From Papio anubis (taxonomy: Eukaryota > Chordata > Mammalia > Primates > Cercopithecidae), in contig NC_044990.1 of NCBI RefSeq assembly GCF_008728515.1, positions 60,430,879 through 60,494,878 of the forward strand: DNA of 64,000 nt, given 5' to 3'. Every line of letters starts with the position of its first letter. Position 1 is the stretch's first letter. Made by a program: the position numbers and the translations under genes. The notes beneath the pieces were generated by a model. The model searched no databases and had not been told where the DNA came from. It worked only from the letters and a program-made list of their open reading frames with translations. Shown one piece after another: positions 1 to 11,831 of the stretch.

Positions 1-860
1 TCAGTTTGATTTTAATGTTATCTATAGTTTTTAATGTAAAAATTCAAGGAGTGTATCATTTATATACTAACATACATGTTGAAATGTAAAGTCAAAAAAG
101 AAAATTAGGTGTATTTGTTTTAAAGGGAAAAGCTATTTGTAAAGCAGTTTTGCTGCATTTCTGTAGATGTGCAGTTTCAGGTTAGTGGTGTTTGCTGTGC
201 ATGCATCTCAAGCAACTTAGAGCAGAAAGCCATGGAGGCAGTCACAACAGGAGGTGTAGAAAGGCTAAATTCCCCTGGTTGCAGGCTTGTTTTTCTTCAG
301 GAATCAAAATCTGTTAGCACAAAGAGGGAACAGAGAACAAAATAAAACAGACAAATAGGGAAAAATACATATATTATATATATTATATATATGTATGTAT
401 AAAATCAATGCAGTTATTTTGTAGTATATGTGGAGAAAACCCCAACAAAATATGAGGGAAGAATAGCCTTGAAATATATTTATTGTTGAAAATGACAACT
501 TTTGTATACCTATTTTACTTCTAACCTATTTGGAAAAAGCCTCTTTTATGTGAAACAACATAGAAAAGTGAGGAGGACTTTAAAAAATTTGCTTTAAAAT
601 TAGACCAGGAGACCCAGTTAAACATGGCAGTTCACTGTATGTGCTATTGTCTGTCTCTTCAACTAAATAACCAAAAAAAAAAAATGCCAACAAGGGGTGA
701 AAAATATAGTTACCTGGAGAGAAAAGAAGAAATATGATAGAGTAGAAGTCTGAAAAATGGAAAGTGGAAGGCAGAGTTGATAACAGAGTTAATAGAGCAA
801 AGCACCTAGACTCAAATGCCTACAGCAACAACAAATGGCACTGATAAGAATAGAAACATT
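1..860. other. AT-rich intergenic sequence, no gene seen
   Basis: No convincing exon, RNA gene or recognisable repeat is visible apart from a short (TA)n/(TATG)n microsatellite at about 366-402. The open frames here are short and rich in Phe, Tyr and Ile, as expected from AT-rich noncoding DNA. Confidence 0.6.
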
Positions 861-1158
861 TTGTACTTTGAGAGGCTGAGGTGGGCAGATAACTTAAGCT
901 CAAGAGTTGGAAGCAAACCTGAGCAACACTGTGAAACCCCGTCTCTAAAAAAAGAATAATAATAAACACAAAAATTAGCTGGGTATGATGACATGTCCTA
1001 TAGTCCCAGCTACGCTGGAGGCTGAGGTAGGAGGATCACCTGAGCTAAGAAGGTCAAGGCTGCAGTGAGTTGTCACTGCACCACTGCACTCGAGCCTGGG
1101 TCACAGAGAGAGACCCTGTCAAAAAAAAAAAAAAGAAAAGAAAAGAAAGAAAGAAAGA
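861..1158 (+). mobile_element. AluJ-type SINE, 5'-truncated
   Basis: The sequence enters the Alu consensus at 'actttgagaggctgagg' and runs through the left arm, the middle A-rich linker (about 946-970) and the right arm ('gtcccagctacgctggaggctgag', '...cactcgagcctgggtcacagagag'). It ends in an A tail that has become (AAAG)n at 1120-1158. About 30 bases of the 5' end are missing. Numerous differences and the older diagnostic wording ('gcctgggtcacagagagagaccctgtc') fit AluJ. It is a nonautonomous Pol III-derived retroposon with no coding capacity. Confidence 0.88.
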
Positions 1159-1278
1159 ACAGAACTATTTTTTGGCCACAGGATGAAATCTTTGAAAGCA
1201 GGCATTGAGTAAGGACTATGGTGTTATGTATTTATTAAAATTGACATCTGAATAGAGAATAGGAGGAGCATAATTAGG

Positions 1279-1300
1279 AAAAAAAAAAAAAAAAAAAAAA
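1279..1300. repeat. A22 homopolymer
   Basis: An uninterrupted run of 22 A. No retroposon body is recognisable immediately upstream, so I do not assign it as a tail of anything. Confidence 0.9.
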
Positions 1301-2498
1301 TGTTGAACCATGATGAAGTCGAAGTAAAGCCTGGGTCAATCCCACAGAAATCTCTGAAACATACATGGCCTGTCAGAGTTTTTCACACGATGGATCAAAA
1401 TAGATCTTGATTCCATTGCTGAATACCTTAAGATGTTGTTTTGCCAAGGGTGGGTCCTTGTGTAAGGAGGCTCTTGTTTTAAGATAATGCTTCTTAATCT
1501 GTAACATTTCAAGTCTCAGAAGCAGGGGAACTGAAGCTCTTGGTCTTGCCAGTGATGTTTTCATGGCAAATAGCCAGGGAGGTTAGACATATGACCACTA
1601 CAAGGCAAAAGTCTGGTTTGTTTGATGTCTAGTACAAAAGAGAAAAGGTCTCCTTTCAGGACAAAGATGGAGCTCCCAATACCTCATAATGGATTGGGGT
1701 TACTGAAGTTTGAGGTTCCTCAACTACTATGCAGCATTTGCCTGATCTACCTCTGCATCACCCCTATAGGAATTGGGGAGCAAGAGAACTCATGCTCCTT
1801 GTGCCCTCAGTAATCATGTCTTTTGCCTCTGACACAGGAGTCTCTTGTCTTCTTCCATCATCTAGGAAGATGAGATGCCCAAAAGTTGTCGTGAAAGTAG
1901 GGTAAAATCTTTAACCCATCACAGTTCTTGACACTTTGTAGGGATGAGGATGGGATGCTAACAGAGATACGGCTTCTAAAGAAAAGCACAAGGGCTCCCC
2001 ATAGGCCAGTTAGGGCATTTAAGAAAATTCAAAGCGGTTTGATAGCAAATGCTTTACATGTGGTGGGTGATGGGGGACAGTAAGGGTTCCCACTGTTTAG
2101 GGACTATCTGTTAATGAATGTTTAGAGGCTGTGTCAATAGGGATAATTAAAATAAGTTCCTTGAACATAGTTTGTTTTTTCTACATTGCCCTTTGGGTTG
2201 GGGGAAGATGGAATGTTATCATGGGGCAGCAAGGGAAAGTGTCAGTGAGGCAGCAAGCCTACCCAAAAGGCAGTGTGTCTGCTGCTGCTAAGAGAAGGGA
2301 TACCCAAAGTGGACATAGAACTTTAGGTGCATCAAATTGAAAATCCGTTTTGGGGAACTGTGAGCATCTGTCACGAAGTTTTTGAAAATAGAAGTAAATG
2401 TGCTTGGCTTAGTGTTGTAGAATTGCTGTCTCTCTCCATGCCCTGTGATCCCTCTCTTGCCCTGTATCCTGATCACATTTGGTTTAAGAAAAAAAAAA
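1301..2498. other. Unassigned, more GC-balanced block, possibly 5' part of a decayed ERV
   Basis: Base composition is clearly less AT-rich than the sequence before it, and there is no intact long frame. It lies directly upstream of an L1 insertion (2499-3190) and of sequence with protease- and integrase-like traces. It may therefore be the gag-side half of the same decayed ERV interior. That is inferred from position only, since I see no gag motif. Confidence 0.3.
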
Positions 2499-3190
2499 TC
2501 AATATAATGTTGGCTGTGGGTTTGCATTAATTGCTCTTATTGTTTTGAGATATGTTCCATCAATACCTAATTTATTGAGAGTTTTTAACATGAAGCAATG
2601 TTGAATTTTATAAAAGGCCTTTTCTGCATCTATTGAGAAAATCGTGTGGTTTTTGTGTTTGGTTCTCTTTATGTGATGGATTATGTTTGTTGATTTGCAT
2701 TTGTTGAACCAGTCTTGCATCCCAGGGATGAAATCAACTTAATTGTAGTGGGAAAGTTTTTCGGTGTGCTGCTGGATTCGGTTTCCCACTATTTTCTTGA
2801 GGATTTTCACATCGTTGTTCATCAGGGATATTGGCCTGAAGTTTTCTTTTTGTTGTTGTGTCCCTTCCCAGTTTTGGTATCAGGATGATGCTGGCTTCAT
2901 AAAATGAGTTAAGGAGGAGTCCCTCCTTTTCAATTGTTTGAAATAGTTTCAGAAGGAATGGTTCCAGCTACTTTTTGTATTTCTGATAGAATTCAGCTGT
3001 GAATCTGGATTCACAGGGCCTATTTGGGGGATAGGGTGAGGGAACTTAGAAGATGGGTCAATAGGTGCAGCAAATCACCATGGCACATGTATACCTATGT
3101 AACAAACCTGTACATGTATCCTGTTTTTTGTTTTTTGTTTTTTTTTACTTTTTTAGAAGAAATAAAGAAAAAATTAAAATAAAATAAAAT
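2499..3190 (+). mobile_element. L1 (primate-era) with 5' inversion (twin-primed)
   Basis: Bases 2499-3009 are L1 ORF2 reverse-transcriptase sequence in antisense ('gttggctgtgggtttgca', 'ggcctgaagttttctttttg', 'aatggttccagctactttttg'). At about 3010 the orientation flips to the L1 3' end in sense: 'gatagggtgagggaacttag', 'caataggtgcagcaaatcacc', 'atgtatacctatgtaacaaacc', then an A-rich tail to about 3190. This is the structure expected when a second priming event on the other target strand produces an inverted 5' segment. The element splits the ERV-like sequence around it. Target duplications are blurred by A-rich flanks. Confidence 0.82.
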
Positions 3191-3224
3191 GAGTATAAAA
3201 GGCAAAAAAAGAAAAATAATAACT

Positions 3225-5560
3225 ATGGGAGAAGATGAGGTCTCCCAGCTCCAGTGAAGGCTGAAGACCATTGCACTTGGGTGGGTATGCTGGGGAACTG
3301 GGGTTAGGAGGCTACAAAATTTTATGGCCCTATTAGATATAGGCACCAAAGTCACCGTCCAACCCCATCCTGTGGGCAGAGGTTTAATGATGGATTGTGG
3401 CCAGAGTTGACAGTTGGTGAGGTAATATAGTGTGACTTTGTAGGTGAGGCCCCACAGGCTAATTGAATATACTGCTTCTGTTGGTTTTATATGTGAATAT
3501 ATAATAGGAATTGATGTGGCATAAGTTTGCACATCCCTATGCCAAAACTTCCAGGGGGAAGCATCATTGTGGAGGAAGAGCTGCAGGTAAAGACAGGCTA
3601 GTGGGTCAAACTTCCCATTGATTTGCTGCTGGTATGTAGGTAATATTTTAACATGAATGATGCCTCTACCCACTGTCCAACGTTCTCACTCTATAGTGTT
3701 CTGTATTTGGCAAGTCAGAATCCTCAGTGCCCATTGTCCTGATTAGTATTATCACAACTCCTTCAGCAGAGTTGGCTGATAAATCCTGATAAAATTGGGA
3801 GGCTTGCTTCTGCTTGCAAAGTAAAGTTCCTTGGGACTATATGAGCAGAGTCACAACTCGCTGCTAACAGCAATCAAGAAAAAACTGCTATCTCTCTGAC
3901 CTTCACTGAGAAAAGTCCACACAATATTATTGGGTTCATTGGATATTGGAGAGAGCACACATCTCTGTGACTGATGGTTCTGTTGATTAGAGCTGCTGAG
4001 AAAGAGAGGCAGCCAACTTACAGAGGTGCCCTTTGAGATTTTGGACTCCTTGCCTCCCTGACATGGCTCTCAGGTTCATTATTATTATTATTATTATTAT
4101 TACTATTATTATTATTACTATTATTGAGAAGCAGCTATTAGGTTTTCAGAGACTCTGGTCAAGTTTAAATGGAGGCATTAGGAATGTCAGGTTTTATATT
4201 CACATTTAATTTTTTGTCAACTCAGATTCTATGACTAATAGGACAGGAAAAGCCTAAAAAGCTTTGCTTGTTAAATGCAAATGATAGATTTAGGAACACA
4301 TCACAAAGGGCACTAACTTTAAATAAAAAAGTGACAGATAATGCTTTAAAAAAACCCTTCATCTCCCACACTTCCCCAGATAGAAAGTTCCTAGCTTAAT
4401 GGGGCACTCAAGTCATAAAATCCCTGAAATTTCTGGGCCTGATTCACAGATGTCTCAGCTAAACATAAACCTGGTAGTGCCCAACTAGGCTATCGTAGCT
4501 ATTCAACCTCAGCACCAGTTCTACAGAAAATGAAAATGATAATTTCAGTCACTGAACAGACTAGCCAGTACTCTTCTTGATTAAACCTATTATTTTCTAA
4601 GTAACTCTTAAGCTGCTATCAAGAGTCTGCAACTTAGAAACAGCTATAGAAACTACCAGAATAAATTAATTTCTTTTTAAGTCCACAAACTTAGGGGTCA
4701 TAATCACAGTCGTTGTTCAAACTCTGAAGGTCACACTTGTAGATACCCAACCTAAAGGCCCATTTTCTGCTGAGACTGAAATCAAGGTGCTGATTCAGCT
4801 TGCACCAACTAGACTGCCACTATTTGCTGCCTGGATTCATCATGAAATATTCACTGTTAAAGACTGAGTAGAAAGTTAAGGACAATATGTTTATGACGCA
4901 GAAGCTGCCACTGCACGTCATACTTACTCACCTGCCAGAAACTGGCCTATTTGACTTGTAGTTGGGGAGACCATATTATGCAAAGATAGTTCTCGTCTGC
5001 TACTGACAGATTGACTATGTCGGACTTGTGAGACCCCTTTTGGGTTATCCATGGTGCCTTACCACTCCTGATATTTTTTTCGGATTACTGTCAGATGACC
5101 CTATTCACATATTTGTAGCCCTTGAAATTAATCTGTGCAGATTTCTGTTTCCTGGAATATTTGGAGCCTATTAACTCTGCTCCTTTTATCACAAAAGCCA
5201 CTCAACAATGGGCTATAGGCATCTGGTATGGCTGAGTGTTGGAAAATAAATATATTCATTTTCTCCTTCTACTTTCCTCACCTCCTAATCTGCACCATTT
5301 AGTAATGCAGTTGGAATATTGAATGTGACTGCCCCCCAAAAAGGGTTACCACTTCGTGGCTACCTCTTGTCTGAGATCAGGACAAAAGTGATGATGGCTT
5401 ATACTGATCAATTTTCAAAATCAATACACATCCTGACTAGTTCCAGGCATGGCAAACTGTTTCCCTAACAGCAACCCAAGGCCAGTCTGCTTGGTATATT
5501 CACTGGATGAAAGCCTTGCTCAAAGGGAGCATTCAAGTTTAATTAAAAATATGAGTAAAA
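3225..5560 (+). pseudogene. Decayed endogenous retrovirus interior (pro-pol remnant, class III/ERV-L-like)
   Basis: Two retroviral traces are readable on +. At 3330-3359 a frame reads LLDIGTKVTV, which matches the position of a retroviral aspartyl protease active site but has Ile where the family has Thr or Ser (D-T/S-G). At 5007-5024 a frame reads QIDYVG, and at 5182-5214, in a different frame, PFITKATQQWA. Motif order and the roughly 175-base spacing fit an integrase core beginning and the segment downstream of its second acidic residue. Between them are stops, frameshifts and a microsatellite (4077-4126), and the reverse transcriptase region is not recognisable, so much is deleted. It is non-functional. 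The class assignment is a best guess from motif wording. Confidence 0.5.
4077..4126. repeat. (ATT)n microsatellite
   Basis: About 16 ATT units with two ACT interruptions, lying inside the decayed ERV interior. Probably length-polymorphic. Confidence 0.9.
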
Positions 5561-6720
5561 ACAAAAGAAAAACAATAAATTCATAGTATACCAAAAAAGG
5601 AAACTCATTTATAAATCAAGAAGTTTATATATATATATGAATTTTATATATACATATAGACTTTATACTGAATAATACTAAATAATGATGACAAAATGAA
5701 AAAAATATACAAATAAATAAATAAATGGTCCGTGTATATTTATTATCCATATTGGTAAGATGATAATTTAACCTGTGGATTCTGTGTAATCCCAACAAAA
5801 ATATCAGAAAGATCTTTTGTAAATGTTAACAAACTGATACTCCAATTTATATGAAAAGAAAGAGAAATTACAAACTGTTTTAAAACAGAAGAACAAAATG
5901 GTACAACTCCCAGTACCCAATTTCAAGACTCACTATAAGACTACAATAATCAAGGTATTATGGATTGGCAAAAGCATGGACACAGTGATCAATAAAATAG
6001 AATACAGAACTTCAAAATAGACCTACTCAAATACAACTAATAGTTGACAGAGATATGAATGTAAATCAATGGAAAAATGATAGTATTTCCATAATTTCCA
6101 TGCTGTTGGAAACATTTAATGTTCATATGAAACGTTAAAAATTTGAATCTCCTAACATAACTCTTGTTTTATTGAAAAATTAATTTGAATGTGTGTTGAA
6201 CCAAATGTAAGTGGTATAGGCATAGGATATTCAAAGGGAGATATGGGAAAACATTTGTGTCACCCAGTGTTTATCAAAGTTTTTACACATAATACCATAA
6301 CACAAGCCATAGAAGAAATAAGTTGATTTATCCAAGCACATCAATATTGACAAATTTTTTTTTACAAAATAAACTGCTAAAAATACAAAGACAAACTACA
6401 CATTAGAAGAAAAATATTTACTAATTACAACTGATAAAGAATGTTTCTCCAAACTACATAAAATTTTCTCAAAACAAAACATTTATTAGATAATTTTTAA
6501 AATGTTTAAATGGGCAAAAGTCTATACAGACATTTTCTCAAATTTTATGTATATTGTTACCACATTAAGTATAAAGAATTGCAGCATCAACAGTTATTAG
6601 TATAAAAAATACAAAGTAAAACCAAAATCAGACATCACAACATACTTAGTAGTCACACTTAGTAATAAACTCTGTACATTGTAATTGGAAGAATTAGTAC
6701 AAATGGAATGATTCAGAAAT
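5561..6720 (+). mobile_element. Old L1 (L1M) ORF2 3' end and 3' region
   Basis: Degenerate but recognisable late-ORF2 sequence in sense: 'ttctgtgtaatcccaacaaaaatatcag', 'tcaagactcactataagactacaataatcaag', then 'cacagtgatcaataaaatagaatacag'. Many stops and indels and the AT-rich 3' part indicate a pre-primate L1M copy. The 5' boundary against the ERV interior is uncertain by about 150 bases. Confidence 0.65.
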
Positions 6721-6780
6721 ATATTTATGTGTGTGTGCATATATACACATAGATTCAGAAATGTATGTGTGTAAGTACAC

Positions 6781-9700
6781 TTTTTAAAAATTTCAACTTT
6801 TATTTTAGATCCCGGGGATACATGTGCAGGTTCGTTATAGGTGCATGTTGCACCCGGGTAATTAATGTAATACTTAACAGATAGTTTTTCACACCATTTC
6901 CTCCTCCATCCCTACTCCCTGTAGTGTGTGCAGCGTCTGTTGTTTCCATGTTTATGTCCATATGTGCTCAATGTTTTGCTCCCTCTAAGAAGTGAAAACA
7001 TGCAGTATATGGTTTTCTGTGCTGTTTTAATTTACTTAGTATTAGGGCATCCAGCTGCATCCATGTTTTTGCAAAGGATATGGTTTCATTATTTTTGTAG
7101 CTGCATAGTATTCCATGGTGAATATGTACATTTTCTTCTTCCAATACACCATTGATGGGCACCTAGGTTGATATCATGTCTTTGGTATTGTGAATAGCAT
7201 GGGGATGAACATAGGACTGGATGGACCGGATGTGTCTTTGGTGTAATGATCTATTTTCCATTTGGTATATACCCGGTAATGGGATTGTTGAGTTGAATGA
7301 TGGCTCTGTTTTAAGTTCTTTGAGTAATACCTAAACTATTTTTTTATACTGGATGAACTAATTTACTTTCCCACCAACAATGTAAAATTGTTCTCTTTTC
7401 TCCACAGCCTCACCAGCATCTGTTGTTTTTTGATGTTTTTTGTTTGGTTTTTTATAGTAGCCATTCTGATTAGTGTGAGATGTTATCTCACTGTAGTTTT
7501 GATTAGCATTTTTGCATTTCCCTGATGATTAGGGATGATGAACATTTTTTCATATGTTTGTTTGCCACTTATATGTCTTCTTTTGGGAAGTATCTGTCTG
7601 TTTATGTCCTCTGCCCATTTTTTAATAGGATTATTGGTTTTTGCTTGTTGGTTTGCTTAAGTTCCCTATAGATTGTGCTTCTTAGACCTTTGTTGTATGC
7701 ATAGTTTGCAAATACTTTCTCCTGTTTTTTAGAATGCCTGTTTACTCTGTTGATGGTTTCTTTTGTTGTGAAGAAGCTCTTTAGTTTAATTAGGTCACAC
7801 TTGTGAATGTCTGTTTTTGTTGCAATTGCTTTTGGGGACTTAGCCAAAAATTATTTGCCATGATTGATATAGAGAATGGCATTTCCTGTTTTTTCAGGGA
7901 TCTATATAATTAGAGGTCTTACACTTAAATATTTATTCCATCTTGGGTTAATTTTTGTTTATAGTGATAGGTAGGGGTCCAGTTTATTCTTCTGCATATG
8001 ACTAGGCAGCTATCCCAACTTCATTTAGTGAATAGGGAGTCCTTTCACTATTACTTGCTTTTCTCAGTCTTGTCAAAGATCAGATAGCTACAGACACGCA
8101 GCTTTATTTCTGTTTTCTATTCTGTTCCATTGGTCTATGTGTCTGTTTTTCTTTCTTTTTATTTATTTATTTGTTTATTTTTTATTATACTTTAAGTTCT
8201 AGGGTACATGTGTACAATGTACAGGTTTGTTACATATGTATACATGTACCATGTTGGTGTGCTGCACCCATTAACTCATCATTTACATTAGGTATATCCC
8301 CTAATGCTATCCCTCCCCCTCCACCCACCCCATGACAGGCCCCAGTGTGTGATGTTTCCCTTCCTGTATCCAAGTGTTCTCATTGTTCAATTCCTACCTA
8401 TGAGTGAGAACATGCATTGTTTGGTTTTCTGTTCTTGTGATAGTTTGCTGAGAATGATGGTTTCCAGCTGCATCTGTGTCCCTACAAAGGACATGTACTG
8501 ATCTTCTTTTTTATGGCTGCATAGTATTCCATGGTGTATATGTGCCACATTTTCTTAATGCAGTCTGTCACTGATGGACATTTGGGTTGATTCCAAGTCT
8601 TTGCTATTGTGAATAGTGCTGCAATAAACATATGTGTGCATGTGTCTTTATAGCATCATGATTTATAAACCTTTGGGTATATCCCCAGTAATGGGATGGC
8701 TGGGTCAAATGGTATTTCTAGTTCTAGATCCTTGAGGAATCGCCACACTGTTTTCCACAATGGTTGAACTAGTTTACAGTCCCACCAACAGTGCAAAAGT
8801 GTTCCTATTTCTCCACATCATCTCCAGCACCTGTTGTTTCCTGACTTTTTAATGATCACCATTCTAACTGGTGTTGATTACTGTGGCTTTTTAGTACAGT
8901 TTGAAGTCTGGTATGTGATGCCTCCAGCTTTGCTCTTTTTGCTTAAGATTACTTTGTCTATTTGGACTCTTTTATGGTTCCACATAAATTTTAGAAATGT
9001 ATCTTTTTTAATTCTGTGAAGAATGACATTAGCAGTTTGATAGAAAAGCTGTTAAATCTGTAAATTGCACTGGACAATACAGCCATTTTAATGATATTGA
9101 TTGTTTCAATCCATGGTCATGGAATGTTTTCCCGTTTGTTTGGTTTATCTATGATATATTTCAGCAGTGTTTTGTACTTCTCCTTGTATTTATCTTTCAC
9201 CTTCTTTCTTAGTTGTATTCCTAGGTATTTCATTTTCTTTGTGGTTATTGTAAATGGGATTGTGTTTATGATATGACTCTCAGCCTAGAAATTACTGATG
9301 TATAAAAATACTACTGATTTTTATTAATTAATTAATTCTATATCCTGAAACCTTGCAAAAATTATTTATAAATTCTAGTGGCCTTTTGATGAAGTCTTTA
9401 GGTTTTTCTAAGTATAGAATAATTTTGTTGGCAAGGAGAGATAGTTTGATTTCTTCTTTTCCTATTTTGATGTCTTCTTTTTTTTCTCTTGCCTGATCTC
9501 TCTGACTAGGACTTCTAATGTTGTGTTGAATAGGAGTTGTGACAGTGGGCATCCTTGTCTCACTTCAGTTCACAAGGAAAATGATTTCAGCTTTTGCCCA
9601 TTCAGTATGATGTTGGCTGTGGGTTCATGATAGATGGCTCTTATTATTTTTATGTATGGTCCTTTGATGCCTAGTCTCTTGAGGGCTTTCATGATGAAAT

Positions 9701-9880
9701 AATGTTGCATTTTATTGAAGGATCTTTCTGCAGCTACTGAGATGATCATATGGTTTTTGCTCTTAATTCTGTTTATGTGGCAAATCATGTTTATCAATTT
9801 GTGTATGTTGACCCAGCCTTGCACTCCAGTGACACAGCCTGCATGATTGTGGTGTATTAACTTTTTAATGTGCTGCTGGA
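6781..9880 (-). mobile_element. Long L1 (L1PB/older L1PA type), interrupted by a younger L1
   Basis: Reading + it begins at the L1 3' end in antisense ('gatcccggggatacatgtgcaggttcg', 'gtagctgcatagtattccatggtg') and proceeds through ORF2 towards its 5' side. The ORF2 parts are 6781-8149 and 8874-9880. The second part includes the reverse-transcriptase region ('cattcagtatgatgttggctgtgggttc' at about 9599). Open frames up to about 84 codons remain on - (for example 9570-9824 and 7602-7847), separated by stops and frameshifts, so there is no working ORF2. Divergence is higher than in the inserted copy at 8150-8873. Sequence stops matching L1 at about 9880. Confidence 0.85.
8150..8873 (-). mobile_element. 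Younger 5'-truncated L1PA inserted in an older L1
   Basis: A poly-T/TTTA-rich tail (about 8150-8185) is followed by the L1PA 3' end in antisense: 'ttatactttaagttctaggg', 'gtgctgcacccattaactc', 'cacattttcttaatgcagtc', ending near 'tctaactggtg' at 8873. The flanking L1 resumes at 'gattactgtggctttttag'. Compared with L1 wording, about 20-25 bases of the host L1 are missing at the junction and no clear target duplication is seen. Confidence 0.88.
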
Positions 9881-10990
9881 GAGTAATGGCTGGTAGCTAG
9901 GCCAATACCCAGCCACAAAGCTATTTTGTACTCGCCCAGGTTGGCAGGCATACTCTCCAGTGTGAAGGGGAGAGAGATAGCCCCCTCATCCGGTCCTATG
10001 CCTACTTTTTTTTGTTAGGTGTTCTGGACTTTGGGGCCCCCTTGGACATGGGCTGTGGCAGAGAGATAGGCCACATCCTTTCCAGACCAGACCTGTGGAG
10101 GGAGACACACTCTGCTCCCACTCCTACTCAGGAACTCACATGTCTCACCCCTTTTAGTGTTCTGAGAACAGGGCTTCTACCCCTCCCCACCACCCGCCCA
10201 CCAGTGCTGGTCATAGATCTTAGCTCCTAAGCTATCCTTAGTACTCCTAAGCTGTAAGTCACAGCCCTTGGGTTGCCAGGATGTACCCCAGCTTAGGGCC
10301 AGGCTCTGGCTTCACTGAGGGATCTGATGTGCTCCCTAGTCACCAGGAAAGTACTCAGGTGGAGCAATGTGCTAAGGCTGGGATGCAAGGCTGTGCTGTT
10401 CATCTATGACTTGAACAGCACAGCCTTGCATCCCAGCCTTGGCACTCTAGGGATGGACACTTGGAGGGACCAGCAGCAGCAGGGCTTGCAGAACAGACAT
10501 GCCCCAGTCCCACAAGGAAACTGACCCACACGTCTTCTGACTCAGAAGAAGTCAGCTGTGGCCAGAGCCTACTGGAAGGAAATAGGGAGATCTGGAGGAT
10601 TGGTATCTATGACCACATTCTGCTGGAGCTTCCCAGCACACAAAAACTCCTGGGCTTTGCACATTCTGAAGGCCTGCCTCTGTCTGCTCACCATGGAACT
10701 CACACATCCACGGAGAACACAGAGTCCCCAGTAGCTAGAATCCTGGACGTCCATAGCAAGTTAGCCATCCATCATTTACCTCACTCAGCCTCTTCCTAGG
10801 AGCTGTTGGGGGCTAGAAACTAGCCCTAGTATTCAGGTACCCCATGCAGTGTTCCCAGCTTCCCCCTGATCAGCTTCAGCTTCAGTGTCACCTCCATGCA
10901 CTCTTGGCATTTCTACTGAAGATCTTTCCAAATTATGGTAGTTTACTAGATGATTTGGTTGCTTTCAGTGGGAGCAGCACTTCCTAGCTG
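9881..10990. other. GC-richer block of unknown identity, possibly an L1 5'UTR in antisense
   Basis: This block is much richer in GC than its neighbours and lies directly after the 5'-most recognisable part of the minus-strand L1. That fits a divergent L1 5'UTR in antisense following an internal deletion, but I cannot match it confidently. It contains a strong hairpin at 10369-10445. A 112-codon open frame on + (10461-10799) has no recognisable domain, signal peptide or coding bias, so I do not call a gene. Confidence 0.35.
10369..10445. repeat. Near-perfect 34-bp inverted repeat with 9-base loop
   Basis: Arms 10374-10402 and 10412-10440 are exact reverse complements over 29 bases, starting 'aaggctgggatgcaaggctg' on the left. 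After one mismatch (10373/10441) pairing continues for four more bases (10369-10372 with 10442-10445). The loop is 10403-10411 (tctatgact). As RNA this would be a single long stem of pre-miRNA-like size. I see no known microRNA. Confidence 0.93.
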
Positions 10991-11029
10991 TGTCTTATCC
11001 CCATCTCCACATTTATTTTCTGAAAGAAT

Positions 11030-11830
11030 GTTCAATGTCCAAAACTAAAATATTGAACAGGAATACAAATAAGGATAGTATATATTGTAGCCCCCCCAAA
11101 AAATAAATAATATCAATGAGTTCATACTAAAATAATTGAATCAATAAGCATGGAAAGAAAGACCTCTTTACAGAAAAATTCCGATTAATAAAACTAGGAG
11201 GAATGAGGGAAACATAAACAACCATTAGAATGGCACAGTGATAATTTCTACTGGCAAGATAAAGAGATGAATGCTAAAATTAAGTTTTAAAAATAGTATA
11301 ATCTCACAGCTTCAATGTGTCCCCTCTAAAATATTAGTTGAATATATAAAAAAAGAAAATAATGACTTTATATTGAAGTACTGGGCAGACACGACCTTAA
11401 GCAAGATATAAAAGTTAGTATCACTGGTGATGGGACATATCAATATCTGGTCCCCTACTAAGGTCTCTAAGAAGGGCACATTAGCTTTGAAGTATTTTCC
11501 TCAAACAATTTCCATGGCCTCTATCAAAGTAAATGTAACGGAAACCCAAATTGAGGAATATTTTACAAGAAACTTCACCAATCCTCCTCAAAAATATCAA
11601 GGTCATGAAAATTAAGAACAAACTAAAGAACTGTCACTTATTGAAGGAGTATAAAGATCTTGACTAGCAAATTCAAAATGTAATCCTAGATAGTACCTAG
11701 GAATATAGAAGGCATATTGGTTTAAAAACTGATAAAAAAGAAACAGGATCTATAGTTTCTTAGTTTTGATAGTTGTACCATAAAAATATGAAACGTTAAT
11801 ATTATGAGGTACAAAGAGAATCAATTTTAT
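11030..11830 (+). mobile_element. Old L1 (L1M, L1MC/L1ME-like) 3' end
   Basis: The stretch around 11547-11640 ('gaggaatattttacaagaaac', 'atcaaggtcatgaaaattaag', 'gaactgtcacttattgaagg') follows the wording of an old L1M 3' untranslated region in sense, and the downstream part ('tagttttgatagttgtacc') is also consistent. Divergence is high, so subfamily and 5' boundary are uncertain. Confidence 0.5.
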
Positions 11831-11831
11831 C

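Noticed and set aside
1279..1300. A22 run considered as the tail of a processed pseudogene
   Set aside because: No recognisable transcript-like body lies upstream and no target duplication could be found.
3095..3673. 192-codon open frame on the minus strand, the longest in the window
   Set aside because: It crosses the L1 3' tail and runs antisense through the ERV remnant. The translation is low-complexity at one end and has no recognisable domain.
4077..4126. Short tandem repeats considered as a CRISPR-like array
   Set aside because: These are simple ATT trinucleotides. There is no repeat-spacer structure anywhere in the window, and the DNA is mammalian.
10461..10799. 112-codon open frame on + in the GC-rich block
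   Set aside because: No domain, no splice context and no start context worth noting. GC-rich repeats give such frames by chance.
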